NCBI GenBank assembly: GCA_016932835.1
Contig: JAFGCD010000042.1
Coordinates: 1-50,918, forward strand
Direction of reading: 5' to 3'
DNA from: Sedimentisphaerales bacterium
Lineage (GTDB): Bacteria > Planctomycetota > Phycisphaerae > Sedimentisphaerales > Anaerobacaceae
DNA: 50,918 nt
This document shows positions 24,502 to 33,472 of the stretch, piece after piece. How positions within the stretch are numbered: the first letter of the stretch is position 1; each line of letters opens with the position of its first letter. The position numbers and the translations under genes are program-made. The notes below the pieces were generated by a model. It saw only the letters and a program-made list of their open reading frames with translations, was not told the DNA's origin and did not search any database.

Positions 24502-25005
24502 ATGTCAGAGGCAAGCGAACTTATAGAACACATAGTCGAACGCTATGATTCAGAGGATGGGATGCTGATCCCCATGATGCAGGATTTGCAGGTGGAATGC
24601 GGGTACCTGCCGACCGAACATCTGCATTGCCTTGCGAAGCGGCTTGAAGTGTCACTAAGCCGCATATATGCCGTAGCTACATTCTATTCTTCATTTCGTC
24701 TTATCCCGAAAGGCGCCCATGACGTAACGTTGTGCATGGGCACAGTATGTTATCTCAAAGGCTCTCCAATAATTCTCGAAGCCATATCGAAAGAGTTCAA
24801 TGTTGAAGCCGGCGGCACGACCGAGGATCGGCTCTTCAGCCTGCAGGCCGTCAACTGCGTCGGCGCCTGTGCTCTCGCTCCTGTGATGATCGTTGACGGA
24901 AGATACTACGATGGCGTTACACCGGAATCTGCGATAGAGATAATACGGTCTCTTCCGCCTGCCGAGGAATTGGCCGAATTTTCATCAAGGAAGAACGTTA
25001 AATGA
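24502..25005 (+). CDS. NuoE/HydC-like thioredoxin-fold [2Fe-2S] subunit
   Basis: A 167-residue subunit of the 24-kDa NuoE family. The N-terminal helical part (MLIPMMQDLQVECGYLP and YAVATFYSSFRL) and the [2Fe-2S] ligands CMGTVC and CVGAC are all present. In electron-bifurcating hydrogenases, NADH-dependent formate dehydrogenases and complex I it relays electrons from the FMN subunit. Its stop overlaps the next gene by ATGA, so it is coupled to the NuoF-like subunit. The 136 bases before it hold no clear promoter. As no [FeFe]-hydrogenase H-cluster protein is present, it belongs to a reduced module of unknown acceptor. Confidence 0.88.
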   Translation: MSEASELIEHIVERYDSEDGMLIPMMQDLQVECGYLPTEHLHCLAKRLEVSLSRIYAVATFYSSFRLIPKGAHDVTLCMGTVCYLKGSPIILEAISKEFNVEAGGTTEDRLFSLQAVNCVGACALAPVMIVDGRYYDGVTPESAIEIIRSLPPAEELAEFSSRKNVK

Positions 25006-26867
25006 TTGCCGCCCTCGAAAAATTTCGGAGTCCGACCGACGTTGAGACTTTCTCTCGGGCGATGCACAGCAAGGCTAAGCCTGATTCGAAACTCGTGCGG
25101 GTATGTATCGGCACCGGGTGCGCTGCGAGAGGCTCACGCCGGCTCTACGAACTCTTCACTGAAGCAGCCGGACGGTCAGGCCTGGATATTCAGGTTGAAG
25201 CGAAGTGCGTAGGCTGCCATGGATTCTGCGAGCGAGGTCCGATTGTCGTTGTCGACCCGGGCGGGATATTCTACCAGCGAGTCGAGGAATCAGATGTGGC
25301 CGAGATATTCCGTGAGACCGTACTTGCCGGCAAAGTGATCGAACGACTCCTGTACGAAGATTCCCAGACAACCCAAAAAGCCTCCAAAGCCGAGGAGATA
25401 CCCTTCTACACGGCCCAGAAACGCATCGTTCTTGAAAACAACGGCCGGATCGACCCGACAAAGATCCAGGATTACATCACCCATGGAGGATATGCTGCTC
25501 TTGCAAAGGTTCTTTCGTCTATGATACCGGAAGATGTGATCATGGAGGTGGAAATAGCCGGGCTGAGAGGACGCGGCGGCGGCGGCTTTCCGACTGCACG
25601 AAAATGGCGTTCCTGTCGTCAAGCCAAAGGCCGCCCGAAATATATAGTCTGCAACGGTGATGAAGGCGATCCGGGAGCATTCATGGACCGTTCTATAATG
25701 GAAGGGAATCCACATTCGGTAATTGAAGGCATGCTCATTGGGGCATACGCCATTGGTTCGAAACATGGATACATCTATGTCCGCAACGAATACCCCCTCG
25801 CCGTTGAAAACCTCAAAGCAGCTATCGTACAGGCCAGAGAACTGGGGCTGTTGGGCAAGAGAATCCTCGGGTCTTCTCTTTCCTTCGATATCGATATTAA
25901 TCGCGGCGGCGGAGCGTTTGTTTGCGGTGAGTCAACGGCACTGATGGCATCTCTCGAAGGCCGTCCGGGAATACCGAGGGCAAAATACATCCATACCGTC
26001 GAGAGCGGTCTTCGAGGCAAGCCAACCAACCTTAACAACGTCGAGACATGGGCGAATATTCCAGCTATCATAAACCACGGGGGCAAATGGTTTGCAGGTA
26101 TCGGGACGGACAACAGCAAAGGTACGAAGGTTTTCTCGTTGGTAGGCAGTGTTAAGAACACCGGGCTTGTGGAAGTTCCGATGGGCATTACGCTGCGACG
26201 GATAATCGATGAAATCGGAGGCGGCGTACCCGATGGCAAGCGTTTCAAGGCAGTGCAGACGGGAGGACCTTCGGGCGGATGCATACCAGCCAAGCACCTC
26301 GATACGCGGGTTGATTTCGACGAGTTGACCAAACTCGGATCCATGATGGGTTCGGGCGGGATGATCGTCATGGATGAGAGCACCTGTATGGTGAGAGTGG
26401 CGAAGTATTTCACTGACTTTCTTCACAAGGAATCCTGCGGCAAGTGTACTCCATGCAGGGAAGGTTTATCGCAGATGCTGTGTATTCTTGACCGTATAAC
26501 CAGCGGAGAAGGCCGGGTCGGGGATGTTGAAAGACTGGAGGAACTGGCCGATTTGCTGGAGGAAACGGCCTTGTGCGCTCTTGGACAAACGGCCGCTAAT
26601 CCCGTTCTTTCGACTATCCGCTATTTCCGGAACGAATATGATGCGCACATTCAAGACCGGCATTGCCCTGCGAAGGAATGTCGGGGGCTATTCCGCTATG
26701 AAATTGATGCCGAAGCGTGCAAAGCTTGTGGTATCTGTATGAAGAACTGCCCGGTAGAAGCAATTACAGGCGAGAAAAAGGTTCCACACGTGATCGACCA
26801 GGACAAATGTACGCTTTGCGGAACGTGCCGGGATAAGTGTCCGTTCGATGCGGTTATGAAGGTCTAA
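25002..26867 (+). CDS. NuoF/HydB-like FMN- and NAD(P)-binding flavoprotein subunit
   Basis: A 621-residue subunit that exchanges hydride with NAD(P)H. Order of domains: a thioredoxin-like [2Fe-2S] domain at ~25-125 (CIGTGCAARGS, CVGCHGFCERG); the NuoF core with the NADH/FMN loop GLRGRGGGGFPTARKW near 186-201, GDEGDPGAFMDRS and CGESTALMASLEGRPG; the SLBB region; the N3-type cluster SCGKCTPCREG; and two C-terminal ferredoxin motifs, CKACGICMKNCP and CTLCGTCRDKCP. This extended form is that of HydB/HymB in bifurcating enzymes. It overlaps the NuoE-like gene and is followed 15 bases later by a NuoG-N-like protein. Use of NAD versus NADP cannot be told. Confidence 0.9.
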   Translation: MIAALEKFRSPTDVETFSRAMHSKAKPDSKLVRVCIGTGCAARGSRRLYELFTEAAGRSGLDIQVEAKCVGCHGFCERGPIVVVDPGGIFYQRVEESDVAEIFRETVLAGKVIERLLYEDSQTTQKASKAEEIPFYTAQKRIVLENNGRIDPTKIQDYITHGGYAALAKVLSSMIPEDVIMEVEIAGLRGRGGGGFPTARKWRSCRQAKGRPKYIVCNGDEGDPGAFMDRSIMEGNPHSVIEGMLIGAYAIGSKHGYIYVRNEYPLAVENLKAAIVQARELGLLGKRILGSSLSFDIDINRGGGAFVCGESTALMASLEGRPGIPRAKYIHTVESGLRGKPTNLNNVETWANIPAIINHGGKWFAGIGTDNSKGTKVFSLVGSVKNTGLVEVPMGITLRRIIDEIGGGVPDGKRFKAVQTGGPSGGCIPAKHLDTRVDFDELTKLGSMMGSGGMIVMDESTCMVRVAKYFTDFLHKESCGKCTPCREGLSQMLCILDRITSGEGRVGDVERLEELADLLEETALCALGQTAANPVLSTIRYFRNEYDAHIQDRHCPAKECRGLFRYEIDAEACKACGICMKNCPVEAITGEKKVPHVIDQDKCTLCGTCRDKCPFDAVMKV

Positions 26868-26882
26868 TGAAGGAATGGTGTA

Positions 26883-27671
26883 GTGCCAACGGTTACGATA
26901 GACGGACATAAGGTAAGAATCAAGAAAGGCCGGACCGTTCTCGATGCAGCGAAAAAGGCCGGGATTTGGATTCCTACCCTCTGCTATCACGCATCTGTCT
27001 CCTGCGAGGCTACTTGCCGGCTGTGCATGGTCGAACTGGATCGAGGCGGCTGGAGGCAACTGATTACATCGTGCAATTATCCGGTGCGAGAAGATATTGT
27101 GGTCTATGTCTCCAGCGAGCGTGCTGAGAAAGCACGCCGCGGTGTGATGGAACTTCTGCTCGCCAGAGCACCGGAAAGTCCGGAATTGGCAGCACTGGCA
27201 GCCAGGATGAGCGTCGATGGCACCCGCTATCCAACCGTAACCACCGGCGAGAGAAACTGCATTCTATGCGGCTTGTGTGTTCGTGTGTGCGAAGAACGAA
27301 TCGGACAGGAAGCGATAGGTTTTGCCGGTCGAGGCGAGGAGCGTTCGGTGGTCCCGCCGTTCCGGCAAGCCTCCGAGGATTGTATTGCATGCGGGGCTTG
27401 CGCCGTCGTCTGTCCAATGGGAACTATCAACGTAAGACTTCATGAGGATGAAGGAGAGATAGAAATATCACCCTTCAAATCTCGGGCGAAGCTAATTGTC
27501 TGCGAAAAATGCGGGACCCCGATTTTCAGTGCGAAGGTGAACGAGAAGGCAACGAGCAAAGTAAGTACTGATTGTAAGGTATTTATGGAATTGCCGCCGC
27601 TTTGTCCAAAATGCAGGAGATCTGCAACTGCGGCGAGACTCGCATCAATCCCGATTTGCAAGAATGAATAA
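26883..27671 (+). CDS. NuoG-N/HydA-N-like ferredoxin subunit without catalytic domain
   Basis: A 262-residue Fe-S protein. Residues 1-75 are a [2Fe-2S] domain with Cys34, Cys45, Cys48 and Cys64. The region where NuoG and HydA have a His-Cys [4Fe-4S] motif reads LLLARAPESPELAALAARM and holds no cysteine, so that cluster is missing. Two [4Fe-4S] motifs follow, CILCGLCVRVC and CIACGACAVVCP. The C-terminus adds a probable zinc ribbon (CEKCGTP and CPKCRRS). No H-cluster or molybdopterin domain exists. The GTG at 26883 has AAGGA eight bases upstream. With the two preceding genes it forms a soluble NAD(P)H-ferredoxin-type module, plausibly a docking platform between the flavoprotein and CODH or formate dehydrogenase. 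Confidence 0.82.
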   Translation: MPTVTIDGHKVRIKKGRTVLDAAKKAGIWIPTLCYHASVSCEATCRLCMVELDRGGWRQLITSCNYPVREDIVVYVSSERAEKARRGVMELLLARAPESPELAALAARMSVDGTRYPTVTTGERNCILCGLCVRVCEERIGQEAIGFAGRGEERSVVPPFRQASEDCIACGACAVVCPMGTINVRLHEDEGEIEISPFKSRAKLIVCEKCGTPIFSAKVNEKATSKVSTDCKVFMELPPLCPKCRRSATAARLASIPICKNE

Positions 27672-27716
27672 TTGCATTATTGCTCAGTATTTGACCGCGA
27701 CGAGAATTGTCGCAGC

Positions 27717-27745
27717 TTGGAAAAGCGACCCGAATGTGATAGTAT
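27717..27745 (+). promoter_or_regulatory. Sigma70-like promoter of the acs cluster
   Basis: TTGGAA (27717-27722), 17 bases, TAGTAT (27740-27745), about 50 bases before the acsA ATG at 27794. Just upstream (27697-27713) is a short inverted repeat GCGAC/GTCGC. Confidence 0.5.
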
Positions 27746-27793
27746 GCCCAAGTTTTGAAATTAACTAATTTAGTGATTAACGAGGAATTGTTT

Positions 27794-29740
27794 ATGGCAC
27801 CTGAGAAACGCAGCAGCGATGAAGCTGCACAGGAAATGATATCTCAAATGGCTGACGCGGGGCAGGAAAATGCCTGGGACAGGTTTGAAGCACAACTGCC
27901 GCAATGCGGCTTTGGGAAACTGGGAGTGTGCTGCCGGATTTGCGCCATGGGGCCATGCAGGATCAGTCCGTTTGGAGAAGGACCGAAGGCAGGTGTTTGC
28001 GGAGCGGACGCCGAGACAATTGCCGCCCGGAACCTGGTGCGAATGATTGCCGGCGGTGCCGCAGCACATTCCGATCATGGCCGGGACGTTGCGCATACGT
28101 TCAAGATGGCTGCGGAAAACGACACCTGTGATTACATGATCAAGGACGAACTGAAATTAAGGGAAGTCGCGGCAAGATACGGTATAAGTGTAGAGGGAAG
28201 AAATACAAAGGAGATTGCCGCAGATCTTTCCGATGTCATGCTGTCCGAATTTGGCAAGCCGGACGGAACGCTTATCAGTGCGGCTGCTTACCCGCCGCCG
28301 GCCAGGCAGAAGGTTTGGGAAGAATTCGGGGTAACGCCTCGTTCTATTGATCGCGAAATCGTTGAGATTATGCACAGGACCCATATGGGGGTCGGCGCTG
28401 ACTATAAAAACATAGTAAAACAGGGCATTAGAGCATCATTGGCGGACGGATGGGGCGGTTCGCTGATAGCAACGGAAATATCCGATATTCTATTCGGAAG
28501 TCCGTGGCCGATTCGCTTCGGAGTTAACCTGGGCGTACTTGACGCTAAACAGGTCAACATAATCGTCCACGGCCACGAACCTGCATTGTCGGATATAATC
28601 GTGGCAGTATCTCAGGAACCCGAATTGGTGAAAATGGCTGAAGATAAAGGCGCCACAGGTATTAACCTTTCCGGCATTTGCTGCACTGCCAACGAGATAC
28701 TGATGCGTCACGGCATCCCTGTCGCCGGAAATTTTCTCCAGCAGGAGTTGGCGATAATGACCGGTGTGGTCGAGGTCATGCTGGTCGATGTACAGTGTAT
28801 TATGCCCGCCCTGGGTTCGCTATCCAGTTGTTTTCATACAAAGGTCATTACCACTTCCCCCAAGTGTAAGATCGAAGGAGCAGAACACATCGAATTCCAT
28901 GAAGACAGGGCGATGGAGACTGCCCGGGAGATTGTTACACTTGCCATTGATAATTTCGCAAACCGAAAAGGTAAAGGTGCAATCCCCAAAGCAACAGAGC
29001 GCGGAATCGCAGGCTTTACCTCTGAAAATATTTTCCATCATCTCGGCGGACGATTTCGGGCCAGTTACCGCCCACTTAACGACAATATTATCAATGGTCG
29101 TATTCGCGGTGCCGCCGGAGTGGTGGGCTGCAACAATCCCAAACAAGTACACGACTACGGCCATTTGGCGATGATAAAAGAACTTATCAAGAACGATATT
29201 CTTGTCGTGAGTACGGGCTGCAGCGCGATTGCGGCAGGCAAAGCGGGGCTGATGAGACCGGACGCCGCAGCCAAATACTGCGGTCCCGGGCTGTGCGAAG
29301 TCTGTGAGACGGTGGGAATACCACCGGTGCTTCACGTCGGCTCCTGCGTTGATAACAGCAGGATTCTGACAATCCTGTCGAATGTAGTCGCCGAAGGCGG
29401 ACTCGGCGAGGATATCTCGGAACTGCCTGTCGCCGGGGCCGCCCCGGAATGGATGTCGGAGAAGGCGGTTTCAATCGGAATGTATTTTGTTGCGTCGGGA
29501 GTATTTACCATTATTGCCGAGCCGCTGCCTGTGCTCGGAGCAGAGAACCTGACCCGTTACCTAACCGAAGGAATCGAAAAAGATTTAGGCGGTAAATGGG
29601 CCTTTGAAAAAGACCCGGCAAAAGCCGCTCATATGATGATTGAGCATATCGAAAGCAAACGAGATGCACTCGGAATCAACAAGGCCGCAGAGCGAAAACT
29701 CTACGACATGGAAGATCGACGCGCATTGGCCGTGGAGTAA
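27794..29740 (+). CDS. acsA: Carbon monoxide dehydrogenase catalytic subunit (Ni-Fe)
   Basis: Reduces CO2 to CO, which is passed to acetyl-CoA synthase. This 648-residue protein is full length for the CooS/AcsA family. The D- and B-cluster cysteines are in FGKLGVCCRICAMGPCRI and KAGVCGAD. C-cluster motifs are IIVHGHEPALSD, GINLSGICCTANEILMRHG, VDVQCIMPAL, STGCSAIAAGKAGLM and HVGSCVDNSRI, which together supply the Ni and Fe ligands. The ATG at 27794 is preferred to a TTG 13 codons upstream because GAGGA sits seven bases before it. It leads the cluster acsA-acsB-acsC-acsV-cooC-acsD-acsE-fhs-folD. The adjacent acsB shows it works in the bifunctional complex rather than as a stand-alone CO oxidiser. 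Confidence 0.95.
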   Translation: MAPEKRSSDEAAQEMISQMADAGQENAWDRFEAQLPQCGFGKLGVCCRICAMGPCRISPFGEGPKAGVCGADAETIAARNLVRMIAGGAAAHSDHGRDVAHTFKMAAENDTCDYMIKDELKLREVAARYGISVEGRNTKEIAADLSDVMLSEFGKPDGTLISAAAYPPPARQKVWEEFGVTPRSIDREIVEIMHRTHMGVGADYKNIVKQGIRASLADGWGGSLIATEISDILFGSPWPIRFGVNLGVLDAKQVNIIVHGHEPALSDIIVAVSQEPELVKMAEDKGATGINLSGICCTANEILMRHGIPVAGNFLQQELAIMTGVVEVMLVDVQCIMPALGSLSSCFHTKVITTSPKCKIEGAEHIEFHEDRAMETAREIVTLAIDNFANRKGKGAIPKATERGIAGFTSENIFHHLGGRFRASYRPLNDNIINGRIRGAAGVVGCNNPKQVHDYGHLAMIKELIKNDILVVSTGCSAIAAGKAGLMRPDAAAKYCGPGLCEVCETVGIPPVLHVGSCVDNSRILTILSNVVAEGGLGEDISELPVAGAAPEWMSEKAVSIGMYFVASGVFTIIAEPLPVLGAENLTRYLTEGIEKDLGGKWAFEKDPAKAAHMMIEHIESKRDALGINKAAERKLYDMEDRRALAVE

Positions 29741-29835
29741 AAGGATGAGCAGTATCTCAGGCTGCAGGCTTAAAGGCAATCGCGGTCGGCGAGTCGAATA
29801 ACTTGAGAAAATAAATTTGAAAGTGAGTTAAGCCT

Positions 29836-32022
29836 ATGTCAAAGATTATCGCATCAGCAGCGATACGCGGCGCCTATAAGATCGCCGAACAAGCCGAAGA
29901 AATCTTGAGCAAGGCAATCAAGGAAAAGGGGAAGGACTGTCCGGTAGAATTCCCGAACACCGGTTATTACATGCCTATCATCTACTCGATGACCGGCAGA
30001 CGCGTTGAGACGCTCGCCGATTTCGAAGAGGTTGTGAAAGAAGTCAAGAACCTGCTGCCTCCCCATGTCGATGACGACATCTGGGTGCCTTATCTGGGCA
30101 ATGCCCTCGATGCCGGAATGGCAACGCTGTTCGCCGAGGAAATCATCGAAGGATGTAAATACCTGATCGGCCCCAATCCTGTTGACGGTATATGGCTTGG
30201 CGCCGCCGACGATGTAATTCTGCGCGAGCGCGGCATACAGTTCGTTGACGGCACGGCTCCGGGGTTTGCGGCAATCGTCGGTTCGGCCCCGGACGTCGAG
30301 ACAGCGGTCAATATTGCCCGCAAGCTGCAAGAACGATTCCTTTACGTATTTTTGTCGGGCCATCACAACGGCACGACTTTTTCCGAGCAGCTTGTCGAAG
30401 GCGGTGTTCAACTGGGCTGGGAGACAAGGCTTGTCCCCTTCGGCAAGGAGATAACTTCGGCGATTTACGCCCTTGGTTTTGCCAGCCGGGCGGCACTGAG
30501 CTTCGGCGGTGTTCAGCCGGGCGATTTCAAACGTAATCTGCTTTACAATAAAAACAGGATCTTCGCCTTCGTTATGGCGCTGGGCGAGGTTACAGACGAA
30601 TGGTATGCCACCGCCGCCGGAGCGATAAACTACGGCTTCCCCGTCATCGCCGATTCCGACATTCCGCAGATACTCCCCACCGGTATATGTACCTACGAAC
30701 ACGTGGTCTCCAATATCCCGCACGATCAAATCGTGGAGAAGTCCGTAGAAGTCCGAGGCCTGAAGGTCAAGATCACCAAGATAGACATCCCCGTCTCCGT
30801 CAGCCCGGCGTTCGAAGGCGAGCGTATTCGTAAAGAGGAAATGCACTGCGAGTTCGGCGGCCAGAGGACGCCTGCATTCGAGTGGATCTGTATGCGCCAA
30901 ATCGACGAGATCGAGGACGGCAAGGTCGTGGTCGAAGGGCCTGATATCGATTCGCTGGAAGTCGGCGGCAAGCTCCCGCTCGGCATATTAGTCGAGGTAG
31001 CCGGCCGAAAAATGCAGCCTGATTTCGAGCCTGTCCTCGAACGACAGGTGCATACGTTCCTCAATGAAGCCCAGGGGCTATGGCACATGGGCCAGCGGGA
31101 TATCAACTGGATGCGTATCAGCAAGAATGCCGCCAAGGCAGGTTTTACGCTCGAACATATCGGCAAACTCCTGCATGCAAAGTACCATGATGAGTATTCG
31201 AGTATTATCGACAAGGTGCAGGTGACTTTGATAACCGGTGAAAAGGAGGTTTTGAAACTGCGAGAGCAGGCCCAGGCGGCCTATACCGAGCGTGACGCCA
31301 GACTTGAAGGAATGAAGGACGAGGACATCGACACCTTCTATTCCTGCACATTGTGCCAGAGTTTCGCACCGAATCATGTTTGCGTGGTCTCGCCCGAGCG
31401 TCCCGGGCTTTGCGGTGCGTATAGCTGGCTGGATTGTAGAGCATCGCACGAGATTATACCGTCGGGGCCGAACCAGCCGATTCCGAAGGGCGCATGTATC
31501 GAGCCGAAAATCGGACAATGGGACCGCGTCAATGAATTCGTGTCGCAGGCAAGCGGCGGGAACGTGCCGCGAATGAGTCAGTACAGTATGATTACCGATC
31601 CGATGACGTCCTGCGGCTGTTTCGAATGTATCGCCGCGATCCTTCCGATGACAGGCGGAATCATGATTGTCAACCGGGAGTATTCCGAGATGACCCCGTG
31701 CGGAATGAAGTTTTCCACCCTGGCCGGAACCGTCGGCGGCGGAAACCAGACACCCGGCTTCATCGGGCACTCAAAACACTACATAAACTCACGTAAGTTC
31801 ATCGCGGCGGAAGGAGGTATTCGGCGTATTGTCTGGATGCCGACAATGCTGAAAAACGAAATCAAGGATACTTTCGTTAAACGGGCCGAAGAAGCCGGCC
31901 TCGGCGATGAAGAGTTTATCAGCAAGATCGCCGACGAGACAACTGCAACAACAGAGGAAGAAGTTATGGAATTTATCACCAAGGCCGAGCATCCCGTGTT
32001 GACACTCGAGCCGATGTTTTGA
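29836..32022 (+). CDS. acsB: Acetyl-CoA synthase (CODH/ACS alpha subunit)
   Basis: Joins CO from CODH, a methyl group from the corrinoid protein and CoA into acetyl-CoA. At 728 residues it matches the bacterial three-domain form. A-cluster ligands are visible: Cys504, Cys507, Cys516 and Cys526 bind the cubane (CTLCQSFAPNHVC and on), and Cys593-Gly-Cys595 with Cys504 region hold the two-nickel site; all are shifted by two from the Moorella numbering. The N-terminal domain that docks CODH and forms the CO channel is present (FPNTGYYMPIIYSMTG). A 95-base gap separates it from acsA, with AAGTGAG-type weak ribosome sequence. No truncation relative to known enzymes. Confidence 0.96.
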   Translation: MSKIIASAAIRGAYKIAEQAEEILSKAIKEKGKDCPVEFPNTGYYMPIIYSMTGRRVETLADFEEVVKEVKNLLPPHVDDDIWVPYLGNALDAGMATLFAEEIIEGCKYLIGPNPVDGIWLGAADDVILRERGIQFVDGTAPGFAAIVGSAPDVETAVNIARKLQERFLYVFLSGHHNGTTFSEQLVEGGVQLGWETRLVPFGKEITSAIYALGFASRAALSFGGVQPGDFKRNLLYNKNRIFAFVMALGEVTDEWYATAAGAINYGFPVIADSDIPQILPTGICTYEHVVSNIPHDQIVEKSVEVRGLKVKITKIDIPVSVSPAFEGERIRKEEMHCEFGGQRTPAFEWICMRQIDEIEDGKVVVEGPDIDSLEVGGKLPLGILVEVAGRKMQPDFEPVLERQVHTFLNEAQGLWHMGQRDINWMRISKNAAKAGFTLEHIGKLLHAKYHDEYSSIIDKVQVTLITGEKEVLKLREQAQAAYTERDARLEGMKDEDIDTFYSCTLCQSFAPNHVCVVSPERPGLCGAYSWLDCRASHEIIPSGPNQPIPKGACIEPKIGQWDRVNEFVSQASGGNVPRMSQYSMITDPMTSCGCFECIAAILPMTGGIMIVNREYSEMTPCGMKFSTLAGTVGGGNQTPGFIGHSKHYINSRKFIAAEGGIRRIVWMPTMLKNEIKDTFVKRAEEAGLGDEEFISKIADETTATTEEEVMEFITKAEHPVLTLEPMF

Positions 32023-32070
32023 AAATGCTTGGTCGGAGATTTCTTACGCACCCATAAGAGGAAACACATT

Positions 32071-33408
32071 ATGGCACTGACAGGATTAGATATATTCAAG
32101 CTCTTGCCAAAAACCAATTGCAAGAAATGCGGGATGCCTACATGTCTGGCATTCGCCATGGCGCTTGCGCAGAAAAAGGTGAAGCTGGACGATTGCCCCG
32201 ATGCATCGGATGAGGCCAGGGATAAGCTCGCAGCCGCAGCGGCCCCTCCCATGCGAAAGGTAACTTTCGGCAGTGGCGAAAACCAGGTGCAAATCGGGCA
32301 GGAAACGGTGCTGTTCCGGCACGAAGAAAAGTTTCACAGCCCGACCGTTATAGGGGCAACTGTTTCGGACAAACTCACAGGCGACGAACTCCGGAAACGG
32401 ATAGAGGCTGTCAACGCCCTCCGATTCGAGCGGGTCGGCACAAAAATCGGGGTTAAGGCAATAGCGGTTGTTAACGACAGCGGCTCAGCCGATTCGTTCG
32501 CAGCGGCATGCGAAGCAGCCAAGACGGCGAGCAGCCTGGCGCTGATTCTGGTGAGCGATTCGCCTGAGGCTATGGCCGCAGGGGCGGCGAAAGTTAAGGA
32601 CCGTATCCCCCTGCTCGCCTCTGCTACGCCCGATACCGCCGAAGCAATGGCCAAGATTGCCAAAGACAACGGCTGCCCGCTTGTCGCCGGGGCTGAATCA
32701 ATCAAGGCCCTGGCCGACCTGACTGAAAAGATCAACCGCGCCGGCGTCGAAGATATTATCTTGAACATAGAAGGCCCGGGCCTGAAAAACCAACTGGGCA
32801 AAGCGGCTAAGATGAGAACACTGGCGCTGAAGAAGGTCTTCAGGCCGCTTGGATATCCCACAATATCGTTCGTATGCGATGGCGACCCCGACACGCAGAT
32901 GGTCGCAGCCGTGAGCCTGATCTGCAAGTATTCGGGAATTGTCGTCGTAGATACCGTCGAACCGTGGGCGCTGCTTCCCATGCTGACGACCGTGATGAAC
33001 ATATTCACCGACCCGCAAAAGCCCGTTCAGGTCGAACCAAAGATTTATAAGATCGGCGAACCAGACGAGAATTCGCCGGTAATGTTCACGACAAACTTCT
33101 CCCTAACATATTACACCGTCGAATCCGACGTCGAAGCCAGCAGGATACCCAGCTATATCCTCGTTGTGGATACCGAAGGCACAAGCGTTTTGACCGCGTA
33201 TTCCGGGGATAAGCTTAACGAGAAGACTGTGGCTGATGCAATGACCAAACTCGGAGTCGAGAAACTCGTCAAACATCGCAAACTTATCATTCCGGGCTAT
33301 GTGGCGGTAATGAGCGGCAAACTCGAGGAAGCCACCAACTGGGAGGTAATGGTCGGGCCGCGTGAATGCTCGATGCTGCCGAAGTTTCTGCAGGAAGTCT
33401 GGAATTAG
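32071..33408 (+). CDS. acsC: Corrinoid iron-sulfur protein large subunit
   Basis: Large subunit of CFeSP, which shuttles the methyl group from methyl-THF (via AcsE) to acetyl-CoA synthase. The 445-residue protein begins MALTGLDIFKLLPKTN and has the [4Fe-4S] ligands Cys17, Cys20, Cys25 and Cys42, the cluster that reductively reactivates cobalt. A TIM barrel follows, then the C-terminal corrinoid-binding domain with PGYVAVMSGKLEEATNWEVM. The ATG at 32071 has AGAGGA eight bases upstream; an in-frame GTG at 32029 has no such site and would sit just after acsB. Partner small subunit AcsD is at 36237, with two accessory genes between. Confidence 0.95.
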   Translation: MALTGLDIFKLLPKTNCKKCGMPTCLAFAMALAQKKVKLDDCPDASDEARDKLAAAAAPPMRKVTFGSGENQVQIGQETVLFRHEEKFHSPTVIGATVSDKLTGDELRKRIEAVNALRFERVGTKIGVKAIAVVNDSGSADSFAAACEAAKTASSLALILVSDSPEAMAAGAAKVKDRIPLLASATPDTAEAMAKIAKDNGCPLVAGAESIKALADLTEKINRAGVEDIILNIEGPGLKNQLGKAAKMRTLALKKVFRPLGYPTISFVCDGDPDTQMVAAVSLICKYSGIVVVDTVEPWALLPMLTTVMNIFTDPQKPVQVEPKIYKIGEPDENSPVMFTTNFSLTYYTVESDVEASRIPSYILVVDTEGTSVLTAYSGDKLNEKTVADAMTKLGVEKLVKHRKLIIPGYVAVMSGKLEEATNWEVMVGPRECSMLPKFLQEVWN

Positions 33409-33472
33409 GTCGCGGACAGGCACACGAAGCTCGCAACCGACAAAATTGGATTCGGAGTAAAAGGCATCTGAT

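Noticed and set aside
24502-27671. [FeFe]-hydrogenase (HydABC)
   Set aside because: NuoE- and NuoF-like subunits fit, but the third protein lacks any H-cluster domain and a His-Cys cluster, so no hydrogenase can be claimed.
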